DNA of 64,000 bases from Pseudonocardia sediminis. GTDB lineage: Bacteria > Actinomycetota > Actinomycetes > Mycobacteriales > Pseudonocardiaceae. Of the stretch, positions 46,236-55,638 are shown one piece after another. The notes beneath the pieces were generated by a model that was not told where the DNA came from, ran no database searches, and saw only the letters and a program-made list of their open reading frames with translations. The translations under genes were made by a program, and so were the position numbers. Position 1 is the first letter of the stretch. Each line of letters opens with the position of its first letter. The stretch spans positions 2,664,001-2,728,000 of the forward strand of contig NZ_SHKL01000001.1 in the NCBI RefSeq assembly GCF_004217185.1, written 5' to 3'.

Positions 46236-46690
46236 ATAAGAATTGTTACCGAGCGCGGCCGCGCGGTCCCAATCGCCCGATAGCTTGGCACCGGCGACGT
46301 TCCAGGTGCCCGACCATGACACGAGCGACGCCGCCGTCGAAGCCGCCACAGAGGTTCGCGGTCGGCACTTCACCGAGTGGATTCCGCACCTCAACGAGCT
46401 GCGAGCCGCAAGGCTCGCGAGGCGCCGGTTATGGCACCTATCAACTCTTTTGATTCTGTGATGCTTTCTACGTACGCGTCGGCAAGATACTTCTTCGCGA
46501 AATATACGGCTTTCTGAAACAACGTTGTCCGGGGCGGCATGCCGGCGAGGCTAGCGGGGACCACCGACAAGACTGGGTGCGATGCTCCTAAGGAGGTAGT
46601 GCCCATGTCCTTGGTCTCAGCCATCCGGGCGCTCGACGATCGCGAGGAACATCGAGGGAACATCCTGGCTGACGCTCTCGGCCGACTACG
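46236..46690. other. 455-nt AT-richer region near the island end
   Basis: It contains an open minus-strand frame (46391-46663) ending LFQKAVYFAKKYLADAYVESI and a plus-strand 50-codon frame (46605-46757) with a perfect AAGGAGG ribosome site. Neither matches a family I know. Composition is less GC-rich than the surroundings. They may be remnants of the integrated element. Confidence 0.4.
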
Positions 46691-46757
46691 ATGGCCGCCA
46701 TGTCGGCCAGGCCCTCACCACCTTTCCCGGATCCAGACTCTGAAATCTTGCGCTTGA
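46605..46757 (+). CDS. short ORF with strong ribosome site
   Basis: A 50-codon frame beginning MSLVSAIRALDDREEHRGNI, with AAGGAGG 7 nt before the ATG. The C-terminal part looks out of frame (proline/arginine-rich). It may be the real start of the frame-disrupted gene that follows in another frame at 46691, which would make both one damaged gene. Function unknown. Confidence 0.3.
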   Translation: MSLVSAIRALDDREEHRGNILADALGRLRWPPCRPGPHHLSRIQTLKSCA

Positions 46758-46980
46758 TCATTACGAACGCGGTCAACGCCATAAAGACCGGCGAGACCGA
46801 CGCACGGGGTGCGATCCTCCACGCCGCCGTGCACGCCTGGTACGAGGGGGCACATCCAAGGCGAGGACGCCTGTCCCGGCTGTGACTTCCGTGGTGAGTT
46901 GCGCAAGCAGCAAGATCGAGGCTGGGTAGATCCCGACATGAACAGATCGTCGGGGCGGACTGCCGCTGGGGACCGTCTGG
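46691..46980 (+). pseudogene. frameshifted small zinc-ribbon protein
   Basis: Frame 1 reads PDPDSEILRLIITNAVNAIK and then ARGAILHAAVHAWYEG. A G5 run (46846-46850) shifts the frame, and HIQGEDACPGCDFRGELRKQ follows in the next frame, giving a CxxC zinc-ribbon end. One extra G would account for the break. No stop occurs in the second frame until 47354, past the tRNA fragment, so the natural C-terminus is gone. Family unknown. Confidence 0.5.
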
Positions 46981-47081
46981 GGACCACACGCTGTGCACGC
47001 CTCCGAACATCCCCAGCGTCGGTACCGTCGTCGATGACCTGCCGGACGCGCATGACGTGCGAAAACGCCAGAACCCACGTC

Positions 47082-47124
47082 CTGGGGGTCAAGGGGTCGC
47101 AGGTTCAAATCCTGTCGTCCCGAC
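47082..47124 (+). other. 3' fragment of tRNA-Pro(GGG): putative attachment site
   Basis: From the anticodon loop onward (CTGGGGG, then TCAAG, GGGTC, the T-arm GCAGGTTCAAATCCTGT and the acceptor strand CGTCCCGAC) this matches tRNA-Pro. The 5' half is missing and the sequence upstream is unrelated. This is the usual footprint left at one end of an element that integrated into the 3' half of a tRNA gene. Confidence 0.75.
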
Positions 47125-47130
47125 AGGCCG

Positions 47131-47168
47131 AAGGCCGGTATCCGAGAACGTCGGGTACCGGCCTTTCT
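47131..47168 (+). terminator. intrinsic terminator behind the tRNA-Pro fragment
   Basis: AAGGCCGGTA at 47131-47140 pairs perfectly with TACCGGCCTT at 47156-47165, followed by TCTTCG. It is likely the original tRNA-Pro terminator, which supports the view that the chromosome resumes here. Confidence 0.75.
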
Positions 47169-47199
47169 TCGTTTGAACTGCGGTTTCGCATAGCGGTTG

Positions 47200-47796
47200 G
47201 GCCGGGCGCAGCCAAGTGGAAGGGCCGCAAGGAGAAGCCCCACCGAGCAGATCGGCACTGGGCCACAGCGTGGAGCCCGCAACAGATCAGCCACCGTCTG
47301 CGGCTCGAGTTCCCCGATGATGAGTGCATGCGGATCAGCCACGAGGCGATCTAGCAGGCGTTGTTCATCCAGGGACGCGGTGCTCTCAAGCGTGAGCTCG
47401 TCGCGTGCTCGCGCACCGGGCGCGCGCTACGAGAGCCGCGGTCCAGGACGCGGAACAAGCCGCACGGGCACGTCACCGCCGACGTGGTCCTCTCCGAGCG
47501 TCCGGCCGAGGCCGCGAGCCGTTCCACACTCCTGGTTTCATCTGCCGCGGCCGGCCGGTTGGGGCGAGAAGACGCCAGTGAAGAACGGGCGCTCGCTCGG
47601 CGGTTACGGCGCCGTCGCGATGAACGCCGCGCTCGCGGCGTCGACGGCGCAACTGCCCGAGCAGCTACGAAAGACGCTCACCTGGGATCGCGGCAAGGAA
47701 CTGTCCGGGCACCGGCGCCGACACTCCCGGTTGGGCAACCTGAGCCCCGCTGCCTACGAACAGCAGATCACGACACAGACCGAGGTGTCCGGCTGA
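47200..47796 (+). mobile_element. decayed transposase mosaic (IS30-like with an IS3-like end)
   Basis: Pieces in three frames match IS30 transposases in order: WSPQQISHRLRLEFPDDECM, then FIQGRGALKRELVACSRTG, HVTADVVLSERPAEAA, GGYGAVAMNAALAAS and LRKTLTWDRGKELSGH. A central segment including the DDE residues is deleted. The final HSRLGNLSPAAYEQQITTQ instead resembles the IS3-family C-terminus. It is inactive, and lies just outside the tRNA attachment site. Confidence 0.7.
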
Positions 47797-48413
47797 TGGG
47801 GGTCACTTCAACGGCCTGTGGTCAAGGCCTGGAACGCGATCGGTTCCGGTTCCCTGGCCAACCACGGAAAGCCGGCCGGAAGCCCGCCCGCATCGCCATC
47901 CCCGTCGCTGCCGACGACCAGCGGGATCGCGAGATCGGCATGAACTGGTCGATGACACCCGGGTTCGACGGGCTCGACGCGGGGACGCTCGCGGAATCCT
48001 GGCGACAGCAGCCAGGCACTCCCTGCTACTGCTCCGACCTCACCAGCGGCGAAATGCCCGGCGCCCTGGCAGCGACGGACGCGGCGCGTGCACCGATACG
48101 GCGAGACCTCGCCGTCGCCGCGATCCAGGAACGGGTCGGCGACCCCACCACGAACCCGGGACCGGAGTGGGGCGTCCGTCTGAGCCGAGTCATGGTCATG
48201 TGACCCCTCACGGATCAGCTTCGACGTCCCTGGCGATCTCAGGGAAGCTTCCGGTTCACACCGGGACAGAACGTTCTTCTCAGCCCACGAGGGATCCGGT
48301 CGCCCGCGACCACGAGCGTTGACACAGCATCAGCCCACAGCGGCGGTTCGATCGTGCGGGGGAGGTCGAGGTGGACAAGGACCTGCCCACATCGGAGGAG
48401 CTGGCGGACGCGA
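47797..48413. other. 617-nt region without a recognised gene
   Basis: One frame stays open to 48203 (containing DDQRDREIGMNWSMTPGFDG and TPCYCSDLTSGEMPGAL), but I recognise no family and no start. It may be further transposon debris. Short stretches before 48413 (VEVDKDLPTSEELADANRL) look like the tail of a lost protein. Confidence 0.4.
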
Positions 48414-48435
48414 ATAGATTATGATAAAAATCTAT
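48414..48435 (+). promoter_or_regulatory. AT-rich ATAGATT/AATCTAT inverted repeat
   Basis: 7-bp perfect arms with an 8-nt spacer, strikingly AT-rich for this genome, about 100 nt upstream of the SDR start. The shape is that of a TetR-family operator; a TetR gene lies 3 kb downstream. Confidence 0.5.
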
Positions 48436-48537
48436 CTGCCCTGGGGAGTTCCCACTTTGTCCGCCCGGTAGTTCTTCCCGGCCGTGTTCATGGAGGACTC
48501 GAGGCGGCGACGTTCGGACGACATCGAGGAGCACGGC

Positions 48538-49239
48538 ATGACCGACATTCCCGGAGCGGTGGCGCTGGTGACCGGCGGGCAGCGCGGACTGGGTGGAGCC
48601 TTCACCCGAGCGCTGCTCGACCGCGGTGCGGCGAAGGTGTACGCCACCGCGCGCGAGCCCCGGCCGTCCGACGATCGGCGGATCGAGGCGGTGGGGCTCG
48701 ACGTCACCGACCAGGCGTCGGTCGACGCGCTGGCTCGCCGGGCCGGCGACGTGACGCTGGTGTTCAACAACGCCGGGGTGCTCCATCCGAGTCCGCTGCT
48801 CAGCGGTGACATATCCGAGATCGCCGCGACGTTCGAGACCAACGTCTTCGGGGCGCTGCGGATCGCGCGGGCCTTCGCCCCCGCCCTCGCGACGAACGGT
48901 GGCGGCGCGCTGGTCGACATCCACTCCCTGCTGTCCTGGGGGTCCGGTGCCGGGGCCTACGGGGCGTCGAAGGCCGCGCTGTGGTCGATCACCAACTCGC
49001 TGCGGGGTGAGCTCGCCGGTCAGGGGACCCACGTGGTCGGGGTGCATCTCGGTTTCGCCGACACCGAGATGGTCGCGGCGGTCCCCACGGACAAGATCGC
49101 ACCGTCGGAGGTGGCACGCATCGTGCTCGACGGCATCGAGCGCGGCGACACCGAGATCCTCGTCGACGACGCCACCCGTGCGGTGAAGGCGGCGTTGTCG
49201 GGGCCGGTCGAGGGACTGGCCGTCCCGATCGGCCGCTGA
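48538..49239 (+). CDS. short-chain dehydrogenase/reductase
   Basis: A 233-residue SDR with TGGQRGLGGAFTRALL for NAD(P) binding, LVFNNAG and the active-site YGASK. It starts at ATG 48538, with GAGGA 7 nt upstream. It is first in a run with a tautomerase and an Fe-S protein. The AT-rich palindrome upstream may control it. Substrate unknown. Confidence 0.9.
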   Translation: MTDIPGAVALVTGGQRGLGGAFTRALLDRGAAKVYATAREPRPSDDRRIEAVGLDVTDQASVDALARRAGDVTLVFNNAGVLHPSPLLSGDISEIAATFETNVFGALRIARAFAPALATNGGGALVDIHSLLSWGSGAGAYGASKAALWSITNSLRGELAGQGTHVVGVHLGFADTEMVAAVPTDKIAPSEVARIVLDGIERGDTEILVDDATRAVKAALSGPVEGLAVPIGR

Positions 49240-49329
49240 ACCAGCACGTTTTCTGAAGGGCACGAGCAGCTCGCCGTGCGCCGTCGACGGCGGGACCGGC
49301 CGGGCTGCTCGACAACGTGAGAGGGAACC

Positions 49330-49788
49330 ATGCCGCTCTGGTCGGTCCACCACCCGCCGAAGGCGTACTCCGCGCAGGACAAGCGTGACTTCGCCACGGC
49401 CGTCACCGGCTACTACACCCGCGTCGGGCTGCCGAAGTTCTACGTCGTCGTGAACTTCCAGGAGGTCGACGCGGAGTCGCTGTTCGTCGGAGGCGAGCCG
49501 GCCACCGACACCGTCCGGATCGTCATCGAGCACATCGCCCGTCACAGCAAGGACCCCGAGAGCCGGAAGCGGATCGGGGAGAGCATCCAGAAGGTGATCG
49601 CGCCCTTCACCGTCGACCGCGGCCTCCACACCGAGTTCCACGTCGACGAGACACCCCAGGACCTCTGGATGATCGACGGGCTGTGGCCGCCGCCGGGCGG
49701 CAGCGACGCCGAGAAGCTGTGGGTCGAGCAGAACCGCCCGATTCCGTACCAGCTCGACCAGGAGCCGAACCCGGTCTCCGGGCACTGA
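49330..49788 (+). CDS. tautomerase-superfamily protein (cis-CaaD-like)
   Basis: A 152-residue tautomerase with the catalytic Pro directly after the initiator Met (MPLWSVHHP). The length and the RIVIEHIARH region fit the Tautomerase_3 / cis-3-chloroacrylate dehalogenase-like subgroup of fused two-domain tautomerases. GAGGGAA precedes the ATG. It probably acts in a catabolic route with the neighbouring SDR. Confidence 0.85.
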   Translation: MPLWSVHHPPKAYSAQDKRDFATAVTGYYTRVGLPKFYVVVNFQEVDAESLFVGGEPATDTVRIVIEHIARHSKDPESRKRIGESIQKVIAPFTVDRGLHTEFHVDETPQDLWMIDGLWPPPGGSDAEKLWVEQNRPIPYQLDQEPNPVSGH

Positions 49789-49827
49789 CGCGTCCACCGT
49801 GCACGATCCCGGCCAGGAGGCCACCAC

Positions 49828-51232
49828 GTGAGCAGACTCGAGGACCATCCCACCGTTCGTGCGGTCCGTGCCCAGCGGGCCACGGTGCACTCCGGTGACC
49901 CCGCCGTCGGCGCCCACACGAAAGCCGGCGGCGAGGCGGCAGAGCCACTCGACGCGGACCGGCTGCGTCAGCTGTGCCTCGACCTCGGTGCCGACGACGT
50001 CGGTTTCGTCGAGATCGAGCGGGCGGAGATCGCCGATCAGCGGGCCGACGTCGAGGCGGCTCTGCCGGGTGCGCGCACCCTGATCAGCCTCGTGCGCAGG
50101 ATGAATGTCGAGGCGATCCGCACCCCGGCCCGCTCGGCGGGCAACGTGGAGCTCCACCACACGGTCGACTCCCTCGACGACCTCGGCCACGACATCTGCC
50201 GCGCGTTGCAGGAACGCGGCGTCCGGGCGTTGAATCCCGCGGCCGCCTTTCCGATGGAGACGGGGAACTGGCCCGGCAAGATCTGGGTCGTGAGCCACAA
50301 ACCGGTCGCCGTCGCGGCCGGCATGGGGAAGATGGGCATCCACCGCAACGTCATCCACCCGCGCTTCGGGAACTTCATCCTGCTCGGCACCGTGATCATC
50401 GAGGCCGAGGTCGACCGCTACGACCGGCCGATCGACTTCAACCCCTGCCTGGAGTGCAAGCTCTGCGTCGCGTCGTGCCCGACCGGCGCGATCAGCAAGA
50501 CCGGCGAGTTCAACTTCTCCGCCTGCATCACCCACAACTACCGCGAGTTCATGACCGGCTTCGGGGACTGGGTCGGAGACGTCGCGGCGGCGTCGGGGCC
50601 CGAGGACTACCGGGGACGGGTGTCCGATCCGGAGACCGTCTCGATGTGGCAGAGCCTGTCGTTCGGACCCCAGTACAAGGCCGGGTACTGCGTCTCGGTC
50701 TGCCCCGCGGGCGAGGACGTCATCGGACCGTTCCTCGACGACCGCAAGGCCCACATGAACACCGTGGTCAAACCCCTGCAGGACAAGCAGGAGCCGGTCT
50801 ACGTGCTGGCCGGCGGGGACGCCGAGGAGCACGTCGAGAAGCGCTTCCCGCACAAGACCGTGCGACAGGCCGGGCTCGGCATGCGGCCCGGCACGCTCGA
50901 CGACTTCGTCCTGGGGCTGTCCCTGCTGTTCCAGCGACGTCCCGCCGCAGGCCTCGAGGCGGACTACCACTTCACCTTCACCGGCGCCGCGGACCGCCGT
51001 CTCACAGTGGGCATCCACGACCGGGCCGTGACCGTGTCGGAGGGCCTGCACGGGCGACGCCGACGTCGCAGTCGTCGCCGACACCGACGCATGGCTCAGG
51101 TTCGTCGCGCGTGGCCCGTCGAACCCGGTGGCGAGCGTCCTGGCGCTGGCTCCGGCCCTGCTGCGCCGCAGGATCAGCCTGCGTGGAGACCCCCGCCTGC
51201 TGCTCCGCTTCGGCGCCTGCTTCCCGTTCTGA
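49828..51232 (+). CDS. QueG-like Fe-S reductase with C-terminal SCP2-like domain, frameshifted
   Basis: Starts at GTG 49828 after CCAGGAGG. The main body has the ferredoxin motif CLECKLCVASCPTGAI and a second cluster set ending YCVSVCPAGEDVI, similar to epoxyqueuosine reductase and respiratory reductive dehalogenases. From about residue 370 an SCP2-type sterol-carrier domain begins (YHFTFTGAADRRLTVGI). At the GGG near 51048 the frame shifts, and DADVAVVADTDAWLRFVARG...FGACFPF continues in the +1 frame to TGA 51230-51232. One extra G explains this. Activity is unknown; likely a corrin-independent redox enzyme. Confidence 0.75.
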
Positions 51233-51336
51233 GCGGCCGCGGCACACCGGAGGGGTGGGCCCTGAACGGGCGTAATCTATCGGCGGCGCGCGGGGGTCCG
51301 TCCTCGGCGACCTCATCAGCAGGCAGGGGAGGTTCG

Positions 51337-51960
51337 ATGCCCAGGGTGTCGCGCGAGCAGCGGGCGCTCAACCACGAGCGGGTCATGGAACAGGCATCGC
51401 GCCTGGTTCGGGAACGTGGCTCCGGGGTGAGCGTCGCCGAGCTCATGGCGTCGGTGGGGCTGACGCCCGGAGGCTTCTACAAGCACTTCGCCTCCAAGGG
51501 CGACCTGCTGGCACAGGCGAGCGCCGCCGCGTTCGAGGAGCGTCTGGCCTCACTGTCCCGGCTCGCCGACACCCCGGACCGCGCCGCGGCCCGCGAGAGG
51601 TTCGTCTCCGATTACCTGTCGACCGGACATCGCGACCACCCTGCGCAGGGCTGTGCCGCAGTCGCCCTGGCGACCGACGCAGCCCACCGGGAGGCCGATG
51701 ACCCTCTCCATCGCAGCTACGTCGCCGGGCTGCGTGCCATGGTGGAGGCACTGGTCGCGCTGGGCCCCGCCGCACACGGCGAGCAGCCACCGGGGCCGGG
51801 TCGGTCCGGCGCCCCGGATGCCGACGGTGATCCCGAAGCCACGGCGCTCGCCGACCTCGCCACCCTCGTCGGGGCGGTGGTCGTCGCCCGTGCCACCGTC
51901 GGCGACGACGTCTCCGAGCGTGTCCTCGCCGCCGCGCGTGACCGCTTGCTGCAGCGCTGA
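51337..51960 (+). CDS. TetR family transcriptional regulator
   Basis: A 207-residue repressor. The HTH is VAELMASVGLTPGGFYKHFASKGDLL, and the C-terminal ligand domain (about 90-200) resembles the AcuR/YxaF subgroup. GGGGAGG precedes ATG 51337. It probably controls the SDR-tautomerase-QueG-like genes upstream. The preceding gene's frame runs into it only because of the frameshift; it is a separate gene. Confidence 0.9.
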   Translation: MPRVSREQRALNHERVMEQASRLVRERGSGVSVAELMASVGLTPGGFYKHFASKGDLLAQASAAAFEERLASLSRLADTPDRAAARERFVSDYLSTGHRDHPAQGCAAVALATDAAHREADDPLHRSYVAGLRAMVEALVALGPAAHGEQPPGPGRSGAPDADGDPEATALADLATLVGAVVVARATVGDDVSERVLAAARDRLLQR

Positions 51961-51969
51961 CGGCTCAGG

Positions 51970-52125
51970 CTACGGAACACCGCGGTCTCCCAGCGTTCGA
52001 CGTAGCGGCGGCGCCGCCGGTCGAACGCCTTGCGCCACGGCTCCTCCAGCGACCGGTCCTCCCGCTGATAGATGCTGACCAGGTCGTGGCGGGCCAGGGT
52101 GAAGCCGACGTGGAGGAACGCTCCG
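51970..52125 (-). pseudogene. TetR-family C-terminal-domain remnant
   Basis: About 50 codons (HVGFTLARHDLVSIYQRE, then EEPWRKAFDRRRRRYVERWE) look like the middle of a TetR ligand-binding domain, with no DNA-binding part. It abuts the acyl-CoA dehydrogenase remnant in the same direction. Confidence 0.5.
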
Positions 52126-52738
52126 CGGCTCCGCGACTTGACGCGGCGATGATCGGCCGCTCGACGCCCAGGCCGCCGTTGAGCTGCCGCCGTACCCCGC
52201 CGAGGCTCCCGACGACCGCCTCGGCGGGCACCGGGGACCCCGGTGAAGTAGACGTCGTTGACGGTGTGCCCGTACATCGTGTCGATCGGACGGATCACGA
52301 CACCGAGCGCGTCCGCGGGAACCATCAGCAGAGTGAGGCCCTCGTGCTTGCTGCCGGAGGAGTCGGGGAGGGCCAGCACCAGGATGTGCCGGGCCAGGTG
52401 GTCCAGGTGGTCCACGTCTTCTGCCCATCGAGCACGAACCCGTCCTCGTCGCGGACCGGGGGCATCCGAGCCGCGGCGAGATCGGATCCGGCACCGGGCT
52501 CGCTCAACGCGATCGCTTCGAAGTTCCCTGCGCAGATGGGCTCGACGACGGTCCGCTTCTGTTCGTCGGTCCGCCAGCGCAGGCAGGTCTGCGCGGCGGT
52601 CAACCCGGTTCCGTAGGCCGTGGTGGGAGCGCGTCCGCGCGCGGACCTCCTCGAGGAACAGGCATTCTTCGACGAACGTGCCTCCCTGCCGCGCCGGACG
52701 GCGCCGGCGAAGCCACGCTGTTCCACGGAGAAGCGCAT
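52126..52738 (-). pseudogene. acyl-CoA dehydrogenase remnant
   Basis: Fragments in at least two frames, read from the right: a start MRFSVEQRGF, an internal deletion, then YGTGLTAAQTCLRWRTDEQK, AIALSEPGAGSDLAAARM (the FAD signature) and DEDGFVLDGQKTW. A shift follows near 52415-52400, then HEGLTLLMVPADALGV and YGHTVNDVYFTGV. The C-terminal catalytic domain is lost. It is likely a former partner of the downstream hydratase. Confidence 0.7.
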
Positions 52739-52739
52739 G

Positions 52740-53540
52740 TCAGTGGGTGCGGTAGCTGCCGAAGTCCGGCTGCCGCTTCTCGTTGAACGCGGTGATGCCT
52801 TCCTTGGCCTCCTCGGTCTCGCCGAACAGCTTCAGCGTTGTGTAGGCCATGTTGCCGATGCTGATGAGATGTTCGGTGTCGGTGTTGAAGGACTGCTTGA
52901 GCACCTTCAGCGCGGTGGGGGAGTAGGCGTTCATCGTGTCCGCCCACTCGCGGACCGCGGTGCGCAGCTCCGCTGCCGGGACCACCTTGTTGACCAGGCC
53001 CCAGTCCAGGGCCTCCTCGGCGGACAGCCTGCGCAGCATGAACCAGATCTCGCGGGCGCGCTTCTCCCCGACGACCCGGGCCAGGTAGCCGGAGCCGAGG
53101 CCGGCGTCGAACGATCCGACCTTCGGCCCGTTCTGTCCGAACGTCGCGGTGTCGGCGGCGATGGTCAGATCGGCGAGCACGTGGAGCACGTGGCCTCCAC
53201 CGATGGCGATGCCGTTGACCGCGGCGACGACCGGCTTGGGCACATCCCGGATCACCCGGTGCAGGGACTCGACCTCGAACAGGCCGGACTCCGAGGGCCC
53301 GTAGTCCCCGGACTCCATACGCTGCTTCTGGTCCCCGCCGGAGCAGAACGCCTTGTCGCCCGCGCCGGTCAGCGCGATGACCCCGACCCCGTCGTCGGCC
53401 CAGGCGAACTTGAAGGCGAGGACGAGCTCGTCGACCGTGCGAGCGCGGAACGCGTTGTACCGCTCGGGACGATTGATGGTGATCCACGCCAGGCCGTCAT
53501 CGACCTCGTAGGTGATGTCGGTGAGGTCCTCGGGCTTCAT
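52740..53540 (-). CDS. enoyl-CoA hydratase/isomerase family (BadI/MenB-like)
   Basis: A 266-residue crotonase. The oxyanion-hole motifs are KAFCSGGDQ and GIAIGGGHVLHVLADLTIA. SFDAGLGSGYLARVVGEKRAREIWFM is characteristic of MenB and of 2-ketocyclohexanecarboxyl-CoA hydrolase (BadI), which open or close a ring on CoA esters. No menaquinone genes are near, so a BadI-like catabolic role in alicyclic acid breakdown is the better guess. AAAGGGA precedes the ATG at 53540. Confidence 0.88.
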   Translation of the reverse strand: MKPEDLTDITYEVDDGLAWITINRPERYNAFRARTVDELVLAFKFAWADDGVGVIALTGAGDKAFCSGGDQKQRMESGDYGPSESGLFEVESLHRVIRDVPKPVVAAVNGIAIGGGHVLHVLADLTIAADTATFGQNGPKVGSFDAGLGSGYLARVVGEKRAREIWFMLRRLSAEEALDWGLVNKVVPAAELRTAVREWADTMNAYSPTALKVLKQSFNTDTEHLISIGNMAYTTLKLFGETEEAKEGITAFNEKRQPDFGSYRTH

Positions 53541-53752
53541 CTCGTCCCTTTCCTCGACGGTGAGTACGGCGTGCGGACCGTAGCGCTTGTCGACGACGGC
53601 GGTACCTGCTGAGGATGATCGTCTCGTCGACGCGGAAGGTGTTCTCGGACAGCGCGGCGGCAGCCCGAGCGTCGAGCAGCTCGCCGGCGAACGGCAGCTC
53701 GCTCTCGTCGAGCCGCAGGCCGCGCACAGCCGGGTCCGGATGTCCAGGCGAC

Positions 53753-54556
53753 TCAGCGGTCGATCGTCGCGGCGCTGAAGGCCGTGAGCACGTCCTGTCC
53801 CTCGGCGGCCAGGGACGTGTAGCCGTACGTCCCCTCATCGCGGAGCTCGCGCGCGGCCCGGGCCATCGCGGCGTACGCGACCTGCCCGAACGCGCCGCCG
53901 ACGGAGATCCGGGCGACTCCGACCGACGCGAGCTCGGCCACCGGCGGTAGCCCGGCCCGGGCCAGCACGGACACCGGTCGGTCCACCGATGACACGACGG
54001 CCCGCACCTCGTCGAGTGTCGTCAGGCCGGGCGCGTACAGCACGTCGGCTCCGGCCTCCTGGAACGCCTGCAGGCGCGCGATCGTGTCGTCGAGGTCTGG
54101 GTTGCCGCGGAAGAAGTTGTCGGCCCGGGCGGTCAGGACCAGCCGCCCACGAGCCGCGTTCGCGGCCGCGGTGACCCGCTCGACCGCCTCGGGCAGCGGG
54201 CAGATCGCGCCGCCGACCCAGTCCTCGATGGAACAGCCGGCGAGTCCGGTCGAGGCGGCTCGGCCGACGATGGCGCGGATTCCCGCCGGTCCCTCCGCGA
54301 ATCCGTCCTCGAGGTCTGCGGAGACCGGTACGTCGACGGCCGCGACCAGCTTCGAGGCGTGATCGAGCGCCTCGCCCGGAACGACCGAGCCGTCCGGGCG
54401 CCCGAGCGTCGCCGCGTGCCCGCTGCTCGTCGTCCCGAGCGCGCGGAAGCCGAGCGACGCGAGGACCCGGGCGCTGCCGATGTCGTACGGGTTCGGCATC
54501 AACAGTGGGCTGCCCGGGACGTGCAACGCGGCGAACGCCTCAGCGCTGTTCTCCAT
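53753..54556 (-). CDS. isocitrate lyase/PEP mutase superfamily protein
   Basis: A 267-residue TIM-barrel enzyme. PYDIGSARVLASLGFRALGTTSSG, VSADLEDGF (Mg-binding), IEDWVGG and LTARADNFFRG are the superfamily landmarks. It probably cleaves or forms a C-C bond in a 2-hydroxy or oxo acid; it lacks the isocitrate lyase KKCGH loop. It is separated from the hydratase by 212 nt with no convincing gene. Confidence 0.87.
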   Translation of the reverse strand: MENSAEAFAALHVPGSPLLMPNPYDIGSARVLASLGFRALGTTSSGHAATLGRPDGSVVPGEALDHASKLVAAVDVPVSADLEDGFAEGPAGIRAIVGRAASTGLAGCSIEDWVGGAICPLPEAVERVTAAANAARGRLVLTARADNFFRGNPDLDDTIARLQAFQEAGADVLYAPGLTTLDEVRAVVSSVDRPVSVLARAGLPPVAELASVGVARISVGGAFGQVAYAAMARAARELRDEGTYGYTSLAAEGQDVLTAFSAATIDR

Positions 54557-54671
54557 GCCGCCGAGTCTAGGTGCCCGCCACGACGTCGATCACGACGCAC
54601 GGGGTGACGACCGCGCTCCCGAAACGAGTGCCGACGGTGGTCCGACCGGCCGGGCCGAGTACGGTGCGCCG

Positions 54672-55638
54672 GTGCACGGGGGCCGGACGATCATGGCCCT
54701 CGTCGCACTGGTCCTGGCCGGCACCGTCGGCTGCGCTGCCTCTCCGGCACCGGCCACCGCACCGAGGGCCACACCGTCGCCGCCCCTGTCGCGGCTGACC
54801 GGGCTACCGTCGGACCCGGGTGCTCCGGTGTTCGCCGTGAAGATCGACAACACGGCGAAGGCGCGCCCGTGGGACGGCGTGGAGTCCGCCGACATCGTCT
54901 ACGTCGAGCCGGTCGAGGGTGGTCTCACCCGGCTGCTGGCCGTGTTCGCGTCCCGGCTGCCGACGTCGGTCGGGCCGGTGCGCAGCGCCCGTGAGACCGA
55001 CATCGGCGTTCTCGGCGCCTACGGCAGGCCGGCCCTCGTCTTCTCGGGCGCCGCCCCGCCCGTCCTGGACCAGATCCTCACCGCGCCGGTGGTCCCGACC
55101 GTGCCGCGCGACGTACCGGGGGCGTTCCGGCGCGACGACCGGCGGCCGGCGCCGGTGAACGTCTACGTGGACCTGGCGGCCCTGCGCGGATCGGTCCCGC
55201 AGGCCGGCCCGGCCCGCGACATCGGACTGCGCTTCGGTCCGGTGCCGGCCGGAGGAGCGCCGGTCCCGGGGCGCACCGTGCAGGTGGGCTCCACCCCGGT
55301 CACCGTCACGTGGAACGGCCGGGACGACGCCTGGACGGTCGCGACCGGCGGTGAGACCGCGGTGTTCGGTCCCGACCGGCGACCGGTGCAGGCGGACACG
55401 GTGCTCGTGCAACGGGTCCGCGTCGGGGAGTCGTCGATCCGGGACAGCGCCGGCTCCGTCTCCCCGATCGCGATCACCGTGGGCGAGGGCGAGGCCGAGG
55501 TCCTGCGTGACGGCCGGTCCTTCCCCGCGCGGTGGTCCCGCCCGGCTCCGGGCGCCCCCACCCCGCCTGACCGGGCCCGACGGCCGGGAGGTGCCTCTGA
55601 GCCCGGGGCGTACGTGGGTGCTGCTCACCGCGCAGTGA
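54672..55638 (+). CDS. DUF3048 (YerB-like) lipoprotein, frameshifted near the end
   Basis: An exported protein with a lipobox (GTVGC). The DUF3048 core reads RLTGLPSDPGAPVFAVKIDN, SADIVYVEPVEGGLTRLLAVF and VGPVRSARETDIGVL. Near 55556-55565, a C-rich stretch, the frame shifts by +1. The expected tail RLTGPDGREVPLSPGRTWVLL then continues to the stop at 55638. Start GTG 54672 or ATG 54693. Family function is not established. It converges on the next gene, overlapping it by 14 nt. Confidence 0.75.

Noticed and set aside
46391-46663. Minus-strand 90-codon frame ending with a plausible helical segment
   Set aside because: Possible but overlapped by a plus-strand frame with a much better ribosome site; left as a note only.
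49828-51960. A single 710-residue QueG-like-TetR fusion protein
   Set aside because: The join exists only because a one-base shift hides the QueG-like stop at 51232. The TetR gene has its own ATG and ribosome site.
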